This document shows positions 26,350 through 34,803 of a stretch of 64,000 bases of DNA, piece by piece. The position numbers were made by a program, and so were the translations under genes. Below the pieces are notes generated by a model that saw only the letters and a program-made list of their open reading frames with translations, did no database searches and was not told the DNA's origin. How positions within the stretch are numbered: the stretch's first letter is position 1; each line of letters starts with the position of its first letter. Source of the stretch: Heliorestis convoluta (lineage in GTDB: Bacteria > Bacillota > Desulfitobacteriia > Heliobacteriales > Heliobacteriaceae); NCBI RefSeq assembly GCF_009649955.1, contig NZ_CP045875.1:1283501-1347500 (forward strand). The letters run 5' to 3'.

Positions 26350-26856
26350 ATGTTTTCCGACAAATTGCAGGCTGAACTCAATCAACAGATCAAAGAGGAG
26401 CTCTATTCTTCGCAAATCTATCTGGCCATGGCGGCCTATTGTGCTGATCAAGATCTCGATGGCTTTGCGAACTTTTTCAAAGTGCAAGCAGAGGAAGAGA
26501 AGTTTCATGCCATGAAGTTTTTTAACTTTATTAATGAAATGGGCGGCCGTGTCTTGATTACGGGCTTTCCTGATCCGCAGAATGAGTACGATTCGATTCT
26601 GGATGTCTATGAAAAAAGCTTGGCCCATGAGAAAATGGTAACCAAGCGGATTTATAAGCTTATGGATCTGGCCATGGACGAGCGGGAGCATGCTACGATC
26701 AGCTTTTTGAAGTGGTTTATTGATGAGCAAGTGGAAGAAGAAGCCATGTTCCAAGGTGTGATCAAGAAGCTGCGATTGATTGGGAAAGATGTGAATGCTC
26801 TTTATATGCTCGATAACGAGATGGCGCAGCGGACTTGGGTGCCGCCGGCGGAGTAG
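26350..26856 (+). CDS. Ferritin (non-haem, bacterial FtnA type)
   Basis: An iron-storage cage protein of 168 residues. Ferroxidase-centre residues are visible in the four-helix bundle: EELYSSQIYLAMAAY on helix A, and the ExxH pair in AEEEKFHAMKFF on helix B (Glu and His ligands). DEREHATISFLKWFIDEQVEEE follows on helices C and D. ATG 26350 (MFSDKLQAELNQQI) is preferred; a TTG six nucleotides earlier in frame is nearer to the GAGGAGG site and is also possible. It has no operon partner and stands between csrA and a MerR-type regulator, interrupting the usual csrA-hag adjacency. Confidence 0.93.
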   Translation: MFSDKLQAELNQQIKEELYSSQIYLAMAAYCADQDLDGFANFFKVQAEEEKFHAMKFFNFINEMGGRVLITGFPDPQNEYDSILDVYEKSLAHEKMVTKRIYKLMDLAMDEREHATISFLKWFIDEQVEEEAMFQGVIKKLRLIGKDVNALYMLDNEMAQRTWVPPAE

Positions 26857-26910
26857 ATTCGATATTTTGCTGAGCTGCAGCCGTTACGGGTGATTCTATG
26901 ATATTGAATA

Positions 26911-26942
26911 AAGAAAACCGCAGAGAACGCAGAGGGTTTTTA
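26911..26942. repeat. CGCAGAG-type intergenic repeat, copy 1
   Basis: AAAGAAAACCGCAGAGAACG followed by CAGAGGGTTTTT. An A-rich start, two CGCAGAG-like units about 9 nt apart and a T-run end. Related copies lie at 28501-28584. Confidence 0.6.
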
Positions 26943-27026
26943 GGCTCTAGATTGTAGCCTAAGACGCCAAGGATGAATAGATTGAATGCAATGTAAGCCT
27001 AGCTTTCATGCAGGAGTGGGTATAGG

Positions 27027-27962
27027 ATGAGCACCAAAAAACGTAGCATTTATAATATTAAAGCGGTTCAACAAATGACGGGGGTGCCCGCTGGCACGTT
27101 GCGGATCTGGGAGCATCGTTATCAAGTGGTGCGGCCGGAGCGCAATCGCAATGGTTATCGTGTTTACTCTCAAGATGATGTACAAATGATTCGCTGGCTT
27201 TCACAGCAAGTCAAAAGCGGTCTAGCAATTGGACAAGCCGTCGAGATGTTGCGTCAACAGCAGGCACAGCAATCGGCGGCTTTGCCATCTCCTGTAGAAG
27301 ATAAGGGCAACCACGTTCTTGGGGACCTTTGGTTGCGAGCCCTTCATGCTTTGAAAGCCTACGATGAAAGAGAAGCGACCCATGCTTTGGAAGAGGCTTT
27401 AAGCTTGTTCAGTGTAGAGCGGGTTGCTTTGGAATTTATGGTGCCTTTGATGGATGAGTTGCGTGGTTCTTATGAGCAAGCGGATCTGAGTCAAAGTCAG
27501 ATGAATTTTGCCAATCATTTTGTCCGTAGTCGTTTGGCCATGGTCATAGGTGGACTTCCTTTTGGTGTAAATAGCTCACTGGTCTTAGCTACAAGTTTGC
27601 CAGGAGAAGTTCATGAGCAAGGGCTGATGATTTTTTCGATATTCTTGAGGCGGCGAGGCTTTCGGGTCATTCCTATTGGCAGTGATCTAAGTGCGGCTGA
27701 AGTAATGGATACAGTTCAAGAACTGCGACCAGCCTGCCTTGCTTTTGCAGTGGAAGAAGAGGAGGACCGTCAAGCAGAGGCTCTTCAAGCTCTTAAAGAA
27801 ATAAAGAGTCAAGCTGATGAAGAGGCTATTCCCCTTCGCTTTGTCATACCCGGTCGTGGTCTTGTGGGCTTAGCGTCTTTAACGGAGGAGGAAGGAATCT
27901 CGGCGATCGGCATGGATTTAAAGCTGTGGGAGCGCTGGCTGGGGAGTACCCTCTTATCGTAA
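27027..27962 (+). CDS. MerR-family regulator with B12-binding domain (CarH/LitR-like)
   Basis: A DNA-binding regulator of 311 residues. The N-terminal MerR helix-turn-helix is YNIKAVQQMTGVPAGTLRIW (about 9-28), followed by EHRYQVVRPERNRNGYRVYS. A helical B12-binding-2 cap (about 95-180) precedes a Rossmann domain that contains GEVHEQG (193-199). That motif matches the cobalamin lower-ligand signature, with His196 as the expected axial ligand. Proteins of this type use adenosylcobalamin as a light or oxygen-state sensor. Its targets are unknown; the neighbouring ferritin gene or the leader region before hag are candidates. No trace of carotenoid genes is in the window. Confidence 0.85.
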   Translation: MSTKKRSIYNIKAVQQMTGVPAGTLRIWEHRYQVVRPERNRNGYRVYSQDDVQMIRWLSQQVKSGLAIGQAVEMLRQQQAQQSAALPSPVEDKGNHVLGDLWLRALHALKAYDEREATHALEEALSLFSVERVALEFMVPLMDELRGSYEQADLSQSQMNFANHFVRSRLAMVIGGLPFGVNSSLVLATSLPGEVHEQGLMIFSIFLRRRGFRVIPIGSDLSAAEVMDTVQELRPACLAFAVEEEEDRQAEALQALKEIKSQADEEAIPLRFVIPGRGLVGLASLTEEEGISAIGMDLKLWERWLGSTLLS

Positions 27963-28125
27963 AGCGTTTCAGCGAGATAATGTAGCAATTGCTCATCTGT
28001 AATTTTTCAAGAAAAATTCATTTTTTCTGAAAAAAGTTCTTCTCTCTTCGCTATAGAGTTGTACAATAGACGTATACTTTTTCGCGAAAATGGATTCTAT
28101 AGATAGAAGGTTGGAGATATCGGTT

Positions 28126-28494
28126 ATGGGAGAAGAACAAGTCAAGTTACGAGAAGCTTTAGAATGGGCTGAATTTGGCCTGGGTGCTTTGATTTTGTGT
28201 CATGTCAAGTTGGAGCAAGGGCACTATGAGGAAGCCATGGATATTGTTACAGATATTGAAGAGCGGTTCTGGGATGTGAATGATGTTCTGGAGATTTTCG
28301 CCGATCAATTGCCGCCCAATCAGCTTATGTTGATCGGGGAAACATTGGCCGAGAGTTTTCGTTTTCTCAGTACGGCCTATGGGGAAGATGATACTTTGCA
28401 AGCGCTGCGGTATATGGAGATAAGTCTTTTGCCTATGTATCAGAAGTGGGAGGAAGAAGTGGAGCGCTGTGTGGTGCCTTTGGTGGCGAATTAG
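28126..28494 (+). CDS. Hypothetical acidic helical protein
   Basis: Not recognised. The 122-residue product is acidic and predicted to be all helical, with TPR-like spacing: LREALEWAEFGLGALILCHV, LEQGHYEEAMDIVTDIEERF, then AESFRFLSTAYGEDDTLQAL. No Cys motifs, signal peptide or membrane helix. ATG 28126 with TTGGAG 9 nt upstream is preferred over ATG 28090, which lacks a site. It stands alone between the MerR/B12 regulator and the hag leader. Coding is supported by codon structure and a good ribosome site only. Confidence 0.6.
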   Translation: MGEEQVKLREALEWAEFGLGALILCHVKLEQGHYEEAMDIVTDIEERFWDVNDVLEIFADQLPPNQLMLIGETLAESFRFLSTAYGEDDTLQALRYMEISLLPMYQKWEEEVERCVVPLVAN

Positions 28495-28500
28495 GAGTTT

Positions 28501-28584
28501 AGAAAAACGCAGAGACGCAGAGGGCGCGGAGGGTTTTTTATTAAGAAAACCACAGAGACACAGGGTGCACAGAGTGTTTTTTTT
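28501..28584. repeat. CGCAGAG-type intergenic repeat, two tandem units
   Basis: Unit one (28501-28540) and unit two (28543-28584) each start with AGAAAA and contain CRCAGAG-like words at 8-9-nt period, then end in six or more Ts. They resemble the single unit at 26911-26942. Confidence 0.65.
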
Positions 28585-28701
28585 ATAAGGATAAATAACT
28601 TGGTTTGTGAACTTTTATTTGTAGGTTGTTTTTGAACATAGTTCGGTCATTCTACATTGTGCTTATTTGGAATGACCGTTGAATTTAAAAAGATTTCATG
28701 G

Positions 28702-28739
28702 AGGCCTCGGTATGGAAGAAGTACCTGGGGTCTTTTTTT
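28702..28739 (+). terminator. Intrinsic terminator, possibly of a small RNA
   Basis: AGGCCTCGGTA pairs with TACCTGGGGTCT (one bulge, two G-U pairs) and a run of seven Ts follows. With the hairpin at 28644-28678 directly upstream and no ORF between, this could end a small RNA. Confidence 0.65.
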
Positions 28740-28995
28740 CATGCTTTTTTGTGCTTCTATGCAATTTTTCATAAACAACTTGTATTTTTTGCAGCTTGTA
28801 CAAGGGGTGAGGAAGGGCTGTATAAAGGAAAAAAGTAAAAGAGCGCTAGTGAATTAAAGTGACAAGGTCTTCTTTTGGATCGCTTTCTCTTTCTTTTGGA
28901 ACTGTCTAGAGGGGCTCATTGCGCTGAATAAGGCGGGCAATGAATGAAAGAATGCTGTCGATGTAATAAGTAAGCAATTCACAATAAGTAACCTG

Positions 28996-29113
28996 CTCGG
29001 ACGGCCGCCGAGAGAGGGTGCTTGGGTGGATTGGGGTATCGGAATCAACAACATTACAGCATAGGCACGGCAAGGATGCTGGCCTAGGAAAAGATCAAGG
29101 AGGAAGATAAGAA
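28996..29113 (+). promoter_or_regulatory. hag leader with seven GGA motifs (likely CsrA target)
   Basis: GGA occurs at 28999, 29028, 29041, 29074, 29087, 29099 and 29102, the last two within the Shine-Dalgarno GGAGGA. The first lies in a small hairpin CTCGG...CCGAG. In B. subtilis CsrA blocks hag translation through such sites. csrA and fliW are 3 kb upstream. Confidence 0.55.
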
Positions 29114-30262
29114 ATGATTATTAACAACAATATTCCAGCGATGAATACGTATCGTCAATTGGGCATTAACCAAGCAGGTGCGCAAAACTCAATGGAAAAA
29201 CTATCCTCAGGTCTTCGTATTAACCGTGCTGGAGACGATGCAGCGGGCTTAGCAATTTCCGAAAAAATGCGTGGACAAATTCGTGGCTTAGACCAAGCAA
29301 GTCGTAATGCTCAAGACGGTATTTCTTTGATTCAAACTGCAGAAGGTGCGCTACAAGAGACTCATTCTATTTTGCAACGTATGCGTGAGTTAGCCGTACA
29401 GGCGTCGAATGATACAAATACTGACGTTGACCGCAATGAAATACAAAAAGAGATTAATCAATTGACCGATGAAATTGACCGTATTGCAAACACAACAGAG
29501 TTTAATACACAAAAACTATTAAATGGAGAAAAAGAAGGATTAAGATCAGCTGCAACAGGTACAGTTAATGTTCAAGCTAATACAAGTGCAACAATAACTG
29601 CTACAGCTGGAGATACAGATGATCTAGATGTAACAGATACTATCATTATAACTCGTGTAAGTAGTGGTTCGACAGATCTTAAAGACGACTTTGTCATTGG
29701 GAATCCATCAGGCGCTACCTTCTCATTAAATGATGCAGCTACGGAACTAACTGGTTTTGGCTCGGAACTTACATTAGCAGGGCTCACTGATATGGGAGTC
29801 GGAGATAGCTTTTCAATCAGTGTTAAAGCTAATGACGATGGCAATGATGACGCATCAAAAGCATTATCATTCCAAATTGGAGCCAATAGTGGTCAAAATA
29901 TTTTAGTTGGTATTGATGATATGAGAGCGGAAGCATTGGGTGTTCGTAATGGTGGAGATGCATTAGATATATCTTCATTTGAAAAAGCAACAGCAGCAAT
30001 TACAACAATAAATGATGCAATTGAAAGAGTTTCAGCTGAACGCTCTAAACTTGGTGCTACACAAAACCGTTTAGAACATACAATTGCTAATCTAGGCACA
30101 TCCGCCGAAAATCTGCAAGCTGCTGAATCTCGTATCCGTGACGTAGATATGGCTCGCGAAGTCATGGATATGACCAAAAACAACATCCTCTCCCAAGCTT
30201 CTCAAGCCATGCTTGCCCAAGCTAACCAAGCTCCACAAGCAGTTCTACAACTCCTAGGCTAA
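29114..30262 (+). CDS. hag: Flagellin (main Hag/FliC type)
   Basis: The major filament subunit, exported and polymerised outside the cell. The 382-residue protein has the complete N-terminal D0/D1 (MIINNNIPAMNTYRQLGINQ ... [20 protein letters not shown] ... NTTEFNTQKLLNG) and C-terminal D1/D0 ([20 protein letters not shown] ... SQAMLAQANQAPQAVLQLLG). The hypervariable middle (about 140-265) is short, acidic and Thr-rich. GGAGGAAG precedes the ATG. First of six flagellin genes in the window, and the only one in the canonical csrA-hag order. Confidence 0.95.
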   Translation: MIINNNIPAMNTYRQLGINQAGAQNSMEKLSSGLRINRAGDDAAGLAISEKMRGQIRGLDQASRNAQDGISLIQTAEGALQETHSILQRMRELAVQASNDTNTDVDRNEIQKEINQLTDEIDRIANTTEFNTQKLLNGEKEGLRSAATGTVNVQANTSATITATAGDTDDLDVTDTIIITRVSSGSTDLKDDFVIGNPSGATFSLNDAATELTGFGSELTLAGLTDMGVGDSFSISVKANDDGNDDASKALSFQIGANSGQNILVGIDDMRAEALGVRNGGDALDISSFEKATAAITTINDAIERVSAERSKLGATQNRLEHTIANLGTSAENLQAAESRIRDVDMAREVMDMTKNNILSQASQAMLAQANQAPQAVLQLLG

Positions 30263-30314
30263 GAACTCCTCAAAGAGTAATTCATTGATAAAAAAAATGA
30301 ATCTCTAAAACGCA

Positions 30315-30352
30315 AAGAGAGCCAGAGAACATTCTTTCTCTGGCTCTCTTTG
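30315..30352 (+). terminator. Terminator between hag and the flagellinolysin gene
   Basis: Perfect 15-bp stem (30315-30329 with 30338-30352) and an 8-nt loop. The T tract is weak, so it may be partial or act as an mRNA 3' stabiliser. Confidence 0.65.
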
Positions 30353-30378
30353 GCTTTACTCTTGAGGTGATGATTAAA

Positions 30379-32241
30379 ATGATAATTAACAACAATATTG
30401 GAGCCATGAATGCCTATCGCTTGCTGAATCAAAATAACCTTTCAGGCAGCAAAGCCATGGAAAAGCTCTCATCAGGCTTACGAATTAACAGAGCCAGCGA
30501 TGATGTAGCAGGGTTAGCCATATCAGAAAAAATGCGAGCCCAGATCAGGGGATTGAACCAATCTACAAGAAATGCGCAAGACGGGATTTCTATGATTCAG
30601 ACGGCTGAAGGAGCCTTGGAGGAAAGTCATAATATTCTTCAGCGTATGAGAGAGCTGGCTGTTCAAGCAGCCAATGATACGAACACAGCAAGCGATCGTT
30701 CCGCCATACAAGCGGAAATCGACCAATTGACCAAGGACATAGACCGAATAGGAAATAATACAGAGTTTAATACGATTAAGCTTCTCAATAGAAACTCTGT
30801 ATCACAAGCAGAAGCGGACGCTATAATATCTAACCTAAAAAAATGGTGGCTTAAAGAAGCAGAAGAGCTAGTTAAAGCAGGCTTTGGATTAGAAGCGAGT
30901 GACATCAACATGAAAGTCGAGATTTTTGATAATCCCTCTAATCCAGCGGCCGCATTGGTCGAAGCATCTTTCCAATCTGCCCCGGGGAATACAATAGGTA
31001 CACCAGACATTACAGGTCAAGGCTCAAACCTAACGCTTAAAATTAATCTCGCTCATTCCAGACCAGTAAATGGTTCTTCTGACGGCGGATCGGGACCGCA
31101 ATATATTAGCCGTGTAATGGCTCATGAAATGGTACATGCTGTTATGATGACAACCATGAACTTTGGCGATTTGCCTATATGGTTTAATGAAGGAACAGCA
31201 GAATTTATTCATGGCGCTGATGAAAGATTAAAAAATAGTATTTATCTTGCAGGTGGAGGCTTAGGCGCAACTCATCTAGATGCTGGTGTGTCTGCTGTTG
31301 TAAATAACATAGGCAGTGGGAACTATAATGATTGGAATGGAACCTCTATAGATTACTCCACTGCTTACCTAGCCGTGCGATACCTTGATTGGCAAATTCG
31401 AGGCACTCAAGATGGGGGAAGGATCAGTGGGGGCACGAATGCAGATAACGATGGAATCAAAGCAGTAATGGATTATTTAAAAAACAATCCAACTCATAAC
31501 TTAGACAGCGCCTTATCTGCATTACATAGTGCCAATAAAATTAGTTTTTCAAGTACAGCAGAATGGATAAATGCCTTCAAAAGCGACATTAACACTTTTG
31601 CTAACATGGAAAGTCAAGCAGGCATTCAATTAAATATGAATGTAGTGAACGGACAATTTGCCCCTGAAACGGATACTGGTTCCATCATAGGATCTGACGT
31701 AACAGGTATTTCAGGTAACGCAAAAACAGCAGAAACCATTCTTCCTCAAACAGACGGAACCAATGCAACGGAAGTCGATCAACCACTAAGCGGCTTTACT
31801 ATAGCCTGGCCTTCCACATCAGAACTACAGAATAACAGTGATCTGAAGATACAAATAGGAGCCAATACTGGGCAAAACATGGCACTTCGCTTTGGTGATA
31901 TGAGATCGACCGCACTTGGAATATCCAATGCAGGAAGTGGCTTAGACTTATCTAGTCATACAAAAGCCTCTAAAGCTATTACAAAGTATGAACAGGCCAT
32001 TAGCTTCGTTTCATCAGAAAGAAGCAAGCTAGGCTCTTATCAAAACAGATTAGAACATACCATTAGAAATTTAGAAAACACAGCGGAAAATCTACAGGCA
32101 TCAGAATCAGCGATTAGAGATGTAGACATGGCCAAAGAAATGATTGCTTTTACGAAAATGAACATTTTACATCAAGCAGCGCAGGCCATGCTAAGTCAAG
32201 CCAATATGCATCCTCAAAGTGTATTGCAATTATTAACGTAA
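30379..32241 (+). CDS. Flagellinolysin: flagellin with zinc-metalloprotease insert
   Basis: A filament subunit that carries a protease on its surface-exposed domain. The 620-residue protein has complete flagellin ends ([20 protein letters not shown] ... [21 protein letters not shown]-terminus [20 protein letters not shown]). Between about 140 and 470 sits a gluzincin-like domain with HEMVH at 249-253 and the downstream NEGTAEF at 270-276. Glu271 is the probable third zinc ligand. This is the layout of the described flagellinolysin family. The ATG at 30379 has GAGGTGA at 8-9 nt spacing. Cleavage specificity cannot be predicted. All three expected zinc/catalytic positions are present. Confidence 0.92.
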   Translation: MIINNNIGAMNAYRLLNQNNLSGSKAMEKLSSGLRINRASDDVAGLAISEKMRAQIRGLNQSTRNAQDGISMIQTAEGALEESHNILQRMRELAVQAANDTNTASDRSAIQAEIDQLTKDIDRIGNNTEFNTIKLLNRNSVSQAEADAIISNLKKWWLKEAEELVKAGFGLEASDINMKVEIFDNPSNPAAALVEASFQSAPGNTIGTPDITGQGSNLTLKINLAHSRPVNGSSDGGSGPQYISRVMAHEMVHAVMMTTMNFGDLPIWFNEGTAEFIHGADERLKNSIYLAGGGLGATHLDAGVSAVVNNIGSGNYNDWNGTSIDYSTAYLAVRYLDWQIRGTQDGGRISGGTNADNDGIKAVMDYLKNNPTHNLDSALSALHSANKISFSSTAEWINAFKSDINTFANMESQAGIQLNMNVVNGQFAPETDTGSIIGSDVTGISGNAKTAETILPQTDGTNATEVDQPLSGFTIAWPSTSELQNNSDLKIQIGANTGQNMALRFGDMRSTALGISNAGSGLDLSSHTKASKAITKYEQAISFVSSERSKLGSYQNRLEHTIRNLENTAENLQASESAIRDVDMAKEMIAFTKMNILHQAAQAMLSQANMHPQSVLQLLT

Positions 32242-32244
32242 GAA

Positions 32245-32288
32245 AAACGCTATAATAGCTCTACCTATCCAGAACTATTATAGCGTTT
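32245..32288 (+). terminator. Terminator after the flagellinolysin gene
   Basis: Perfect 14-bp stem (32245-32258 with 32275-32288), A-run before and short T-rich tail after. Confidence 0.7.
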
Positions 32289-32351
32289 CTTAAGATTTTA
32301 TAATAATAAAGAGCTATAGAAATGAATTTACTTCGGCAAGGATGTGAATGA

Positions 32352-32666
32352 ATGGGAAGACAATTTTTAGCCGAATGCAAAAGCTGTGGTGAGAACTTTG
32401 AAGTTCGAGAAGGTGGAGGAAGAGACTTTTTTCTTTTGCATTGCGATAGCTGTGGTCAAGAGAAAGCAATACAAATAGAAGAAATCATGAAAAGAATTCC
32501 CCTAGATAACACAAGCTTATCGATAGAAGAAAAAATTGAAAAATACGCTGGTCGTTGTTGTGTAGGACATTACAGAATTAACGCTAAGTCCCGTTGTCCG
32601 AAATGCAATTCCGATCAATATAGTATCAGTGGTGATGAAAAAACAAGAATTGCTTTCTACGATTGA
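32352..32666 (+). CDS. Hypothetical zinc-ribbon protein
   Basis: Not recognised beyond its metal sites. The 104-residue product has two ribbon halves, CKSC (9-12) with CDSC (31-34), and a second module with Cys69/Cys70 and CPKC (82-85). The rest is mixed helix/strand. AAGGATG precedes the ATG. It lies between two flagellin genes, in the same place class as the small YvyF paralogue at 34555, which suggests small zinc proteins travel with these flagellins. A regulator or chaperone function would be guesswork. Confidence 0.6.
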   Translation: MGRQFLAECKSCGENFEVREGGGRDFFLLHCDSCGQEKAIQIEEIMKRIPLDNTSLSIEEKIEKYAGRCCVGHYRINAKSRCPKCNSDQYSISGDEKTRIAFYD

Positions 32667-32860
32667 CTTTTTAGCATGACCAAAAACAACATTCAGCAAA
32701 TCCCCGACACCCACAACTCAACACAACGATGGGTCACTACATCAAGAAGCTGAAACCCTGTCTTTTTAAAATCTACATACGTAACCATAAGCATGCATGC
32801 AAATAATCCCTACCAATCCCCCTTCCTCGCCTCCTCCCCAACACCTCCAGGAGGTAAAAA

Positions 32861-34468
32861 ATGATCATAAACCACAACGCAGCCTCTTCAAACACCCTAA
32901 CCCAGATAACGAAAAACACCAAAAAACTATCCGTGAACATGCAAAGGCTATCATCGGGACTACGTATCAATACAGCAGCCGATGATGCAGCGGGGTTAAC
33001 CATTTCTAAAAAAATGAGGGGGCAAATTCGAGGACTGCAACAGGCTGACAGAAATATTCTTGATGGAATCTCACTGATTCAGACCGCCGAAGCAGCGCTT
33101 GCCCAAATCCAGAATCCTCAATTACAACGAATGAGAGAATTAATCATTCAAGCCAAAAACGACACTCTAACGACAGATGATAGACAGTTGATTCAACAAG
33201 AGATAGAGCAAATCAAAGAAAGTATCGATGATATTGCCAACAATACGGAGTTTAATGGCATAAAACTACTCAACGGTTCAAACCCCTATGCAACAGAAGC
33301 AGGCGAAAAGGTTTCGCATAAAATCACCAATGTCCTATCTAGTCATCCTGTTGGTGCTACTGGAAATTTTCAATTTGCTACAAATGAAGGTTATCCAACC
33401 ACTTCTCTAGATAACAACCAAAGGCTTGTTTTTGGAAGTGGTGGTACTTCCCATCCCAGTGTAAGAATCGATGGTGAAAGTTATCCCTTGAGAAGTTACG
33501 TGCAACAGCAGACGCAAGTAGTAAATGGCATCCACTCAACCGTTTATAACGTGAACAATGTAGAAATCACACAATCCGTACGAATCGTAGGCCAGTACAA
33601 CGATAAGTATGAAATAAGCTACAACATAAAAAATAAGTCAGACAGTCCCAAGGAAATTGGATTTCAGTTCCACGTTGATACAATGCTAGGAAATGACGAT
33701 CATGCCCCTTTTGTCGTAAATGGCTCGATCATACATAATGAAACAATGTATACAGGCAGTGATATCCCTACAGATTTTGTCGTATACAATCAAACCACAG
33801 GTAGCGGCAGCAATGCGGAGTTTCAAGCCCATGGCATCTTAAAAACCATGGGTGAGTTTATTGTTCATGAAGAACCATCAAAATTTGCCATCGGTCATTA
33901 CAACCGAGTAAGCAGTTGGGATTTTTCACCGAGTGGGACCGTTGGTGATAGTGGCTATAGTGTTTATTGGAATGAGAGGGTCATAGAAAGTGGAAGCTCT
34001 TTTGTTGTTAACACTTTTTACGGACAATCGGTTCCTCCGACGGTAACACCGCCTTCTTTGGAAGAAGAAGATTTTTATGACATCATTCTCCAAATAGGCC
34101 CTAATGAACCGGATCAATACAGGATAAGACTTGTAGATGCTCGAGCGGAAGCGCTAGGCATTCACGATATTTCCGTAGATCCCAAGGATGAAGCGGCACG
34201 AGCACTTCTCAAGCTCGATGCAGCTATTACCAAAGTGTCAACAGCTCGCTCTCTCTTTGGCTCTTCTCAGAATCGATTAGAATACATCACCAAGAACGCA
34301 AGCAATTATGGGCTGAACCTAACGGAAGCAGAATCTCGTATCAGTGATGCCGATCTGGCCGAGGAAGTGGTAGATTTCACAAGAAGGAACATTCAGAACC
34401 AAGCATCGCAAGCCATGTTAGCGCAAGCGCATCAACAGCCCCAAAGTATTTTACAATTACTTCGCTAA
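32861..34468 (+). CDS. Flagellin with about 290-residue beta-rich insert
   Basis: A filament subunit of 535 residues. The ends are conserved but more divergent than in hag: MIINHNAASSNTLTQITKNT, SSGLRINTAADDAAGLTISK; C-terminus QAMLAQAHQQPQSILQLLR. The insert (about 140-430) has alternating strands and Asp/Asn/Tyr-rich turns. One segment reads YEISYNIKNKSDSPKEIGFQ followed by FHVDTMLGNDDHAPF, a pattern reminiscent of carbohydrate-active beta-sandwich/supersandwich proteins. I cannot assign it to a family. No HExxH. AGGAGG before the ATG. Likely an accessory filament subunit displaying a binding domain. Confidence 0.85.
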   Translation: MIINHNAASSNTLTQITKNTKKLSVNMQRLSSGLRINTAADDAAGLTISKKMRGQIRGLQQADRNILDGISLIQTAEAALAQIQNPQLQRMRELIIQAKNDTLTTDDRQLIQQEIEQIKESIDDIANNTEFNGIKLLNGSNPYATEAGEKVSHKITNVLSSHPVGATGNFQFATNEGYPTTSLDNNQRLVFGSGGTSHPSVRIDGESYPLRSYVQQQTQVVNGIHSTVYNVNNVEITQSVRIVGQYNDKYEISYNIKNKSDSPKEIGFQFHVDTMLGNDDHAPFVVNGSIIHNETMYTGSDIPTDFVVYNQTTGSGSNAEFQAHGILKTMGEFIVHEEPSKFAIGHYNRVSSWDFSPSGTVGDSGYSVYWNERVIESGSSFVVNTFYGQSVPPTVTPPSLEEEDFYDIILQIGPNEPDQYRIRLVDARAEALGIHDISVDPKDEAARALLKLDAAITKVSTARSLFGSSQNRLEYITKNASNYGLNLTEAESRISDADLAEEVVDFTRRNIQNQASQAMLAQAHQQPQSILQLLR

Positions 34469-34554
34469 GCTCGTATTCCTAACAACCAACAACCTTTTTC
34501 TCTAGCAAAATAGCCTACCATGCAAAACTAAAAAAAATCCAAAGGGGTGCAATC

Positions 34555-34782
34555 ATGTCTATCAAAAACTGCAAGCGCTGCTATAAAATCTTCGCAAGCA
34601 ACAGAAACGAACAAACACTGTGCCCCCAATGCAATCAAAAAGATAGTGAAGAATTCACCACCATACGCAATTACCTCTACAAATACCCCGGCGCATCCTT
34701 GATTGACATCGTTCATGGTACCGGCATATCAGAAGTTAAAGTAATTCGCTTCATTGAAGAAGGACGGCTATCAAGAAGTTAA
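34555..34782 (+). CDS. Short YvyF paralogue (N-terminal half only)
   Basis: The 75-residue product aligns with the first 75 residues of YvyF (20485). It has the zinc ribbon CKRC (6-9) with CPQC (23-26), the segment TTIRNYLYKYPGASLIDIVH and a final FIEEGRLSRS. The second Cys module and basic tail of YvyF are missing. AAAGGGG lies upstream of the ATG, and the downstream giant flagellin begins 21 nt after its stop, so they are co-transcribed. The retained half is probably the conserved functional unit of YvyF. This gene looks intact rather than degenerating. Confidence 0.8.
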   Translation: MSIKNCKRCYKIFASNRNEQTLCPQCNQKDSEEFTTIRNYLYKYPGASLIDIVHGTGISEVKVIRFIEEGRLSRS

Positions 34783-34803
34783 ATCGAAAGGACAAAGGTA
34801 AAA

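Larger units (their letters stand above)
28495..29113. other. 619-nt gene-free region before hag
   Basis: It contains the CGCAGAG repeats, a 9-bp hairpin (28644-28652 with 28670-28678), an intrinsic terminator (28702-28739) and the long hag leader. The 66-codon ORF at 28657-28857 lacks a ribosome site and spans the terminator, so it is not counted as a gene. Confidence 0.7.

Noticed and set aside
28657-28857. 66-codon ORF before hag
   Set aside because: No Shine-Dalgarno, spans an intrinsic terminator, and composition is unlike neighbouring genes.
28937-28964. Sigma-28 promoter for hag using GTCGATGT as -10
   Set aside because: The -35 position (GCAA/CAAT) does not match TAAA at 15- or 16-nt spacing. 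A second try at TAAA 28855 with TTGGATCG matches too few bases. The hag promoter remains unassigned.
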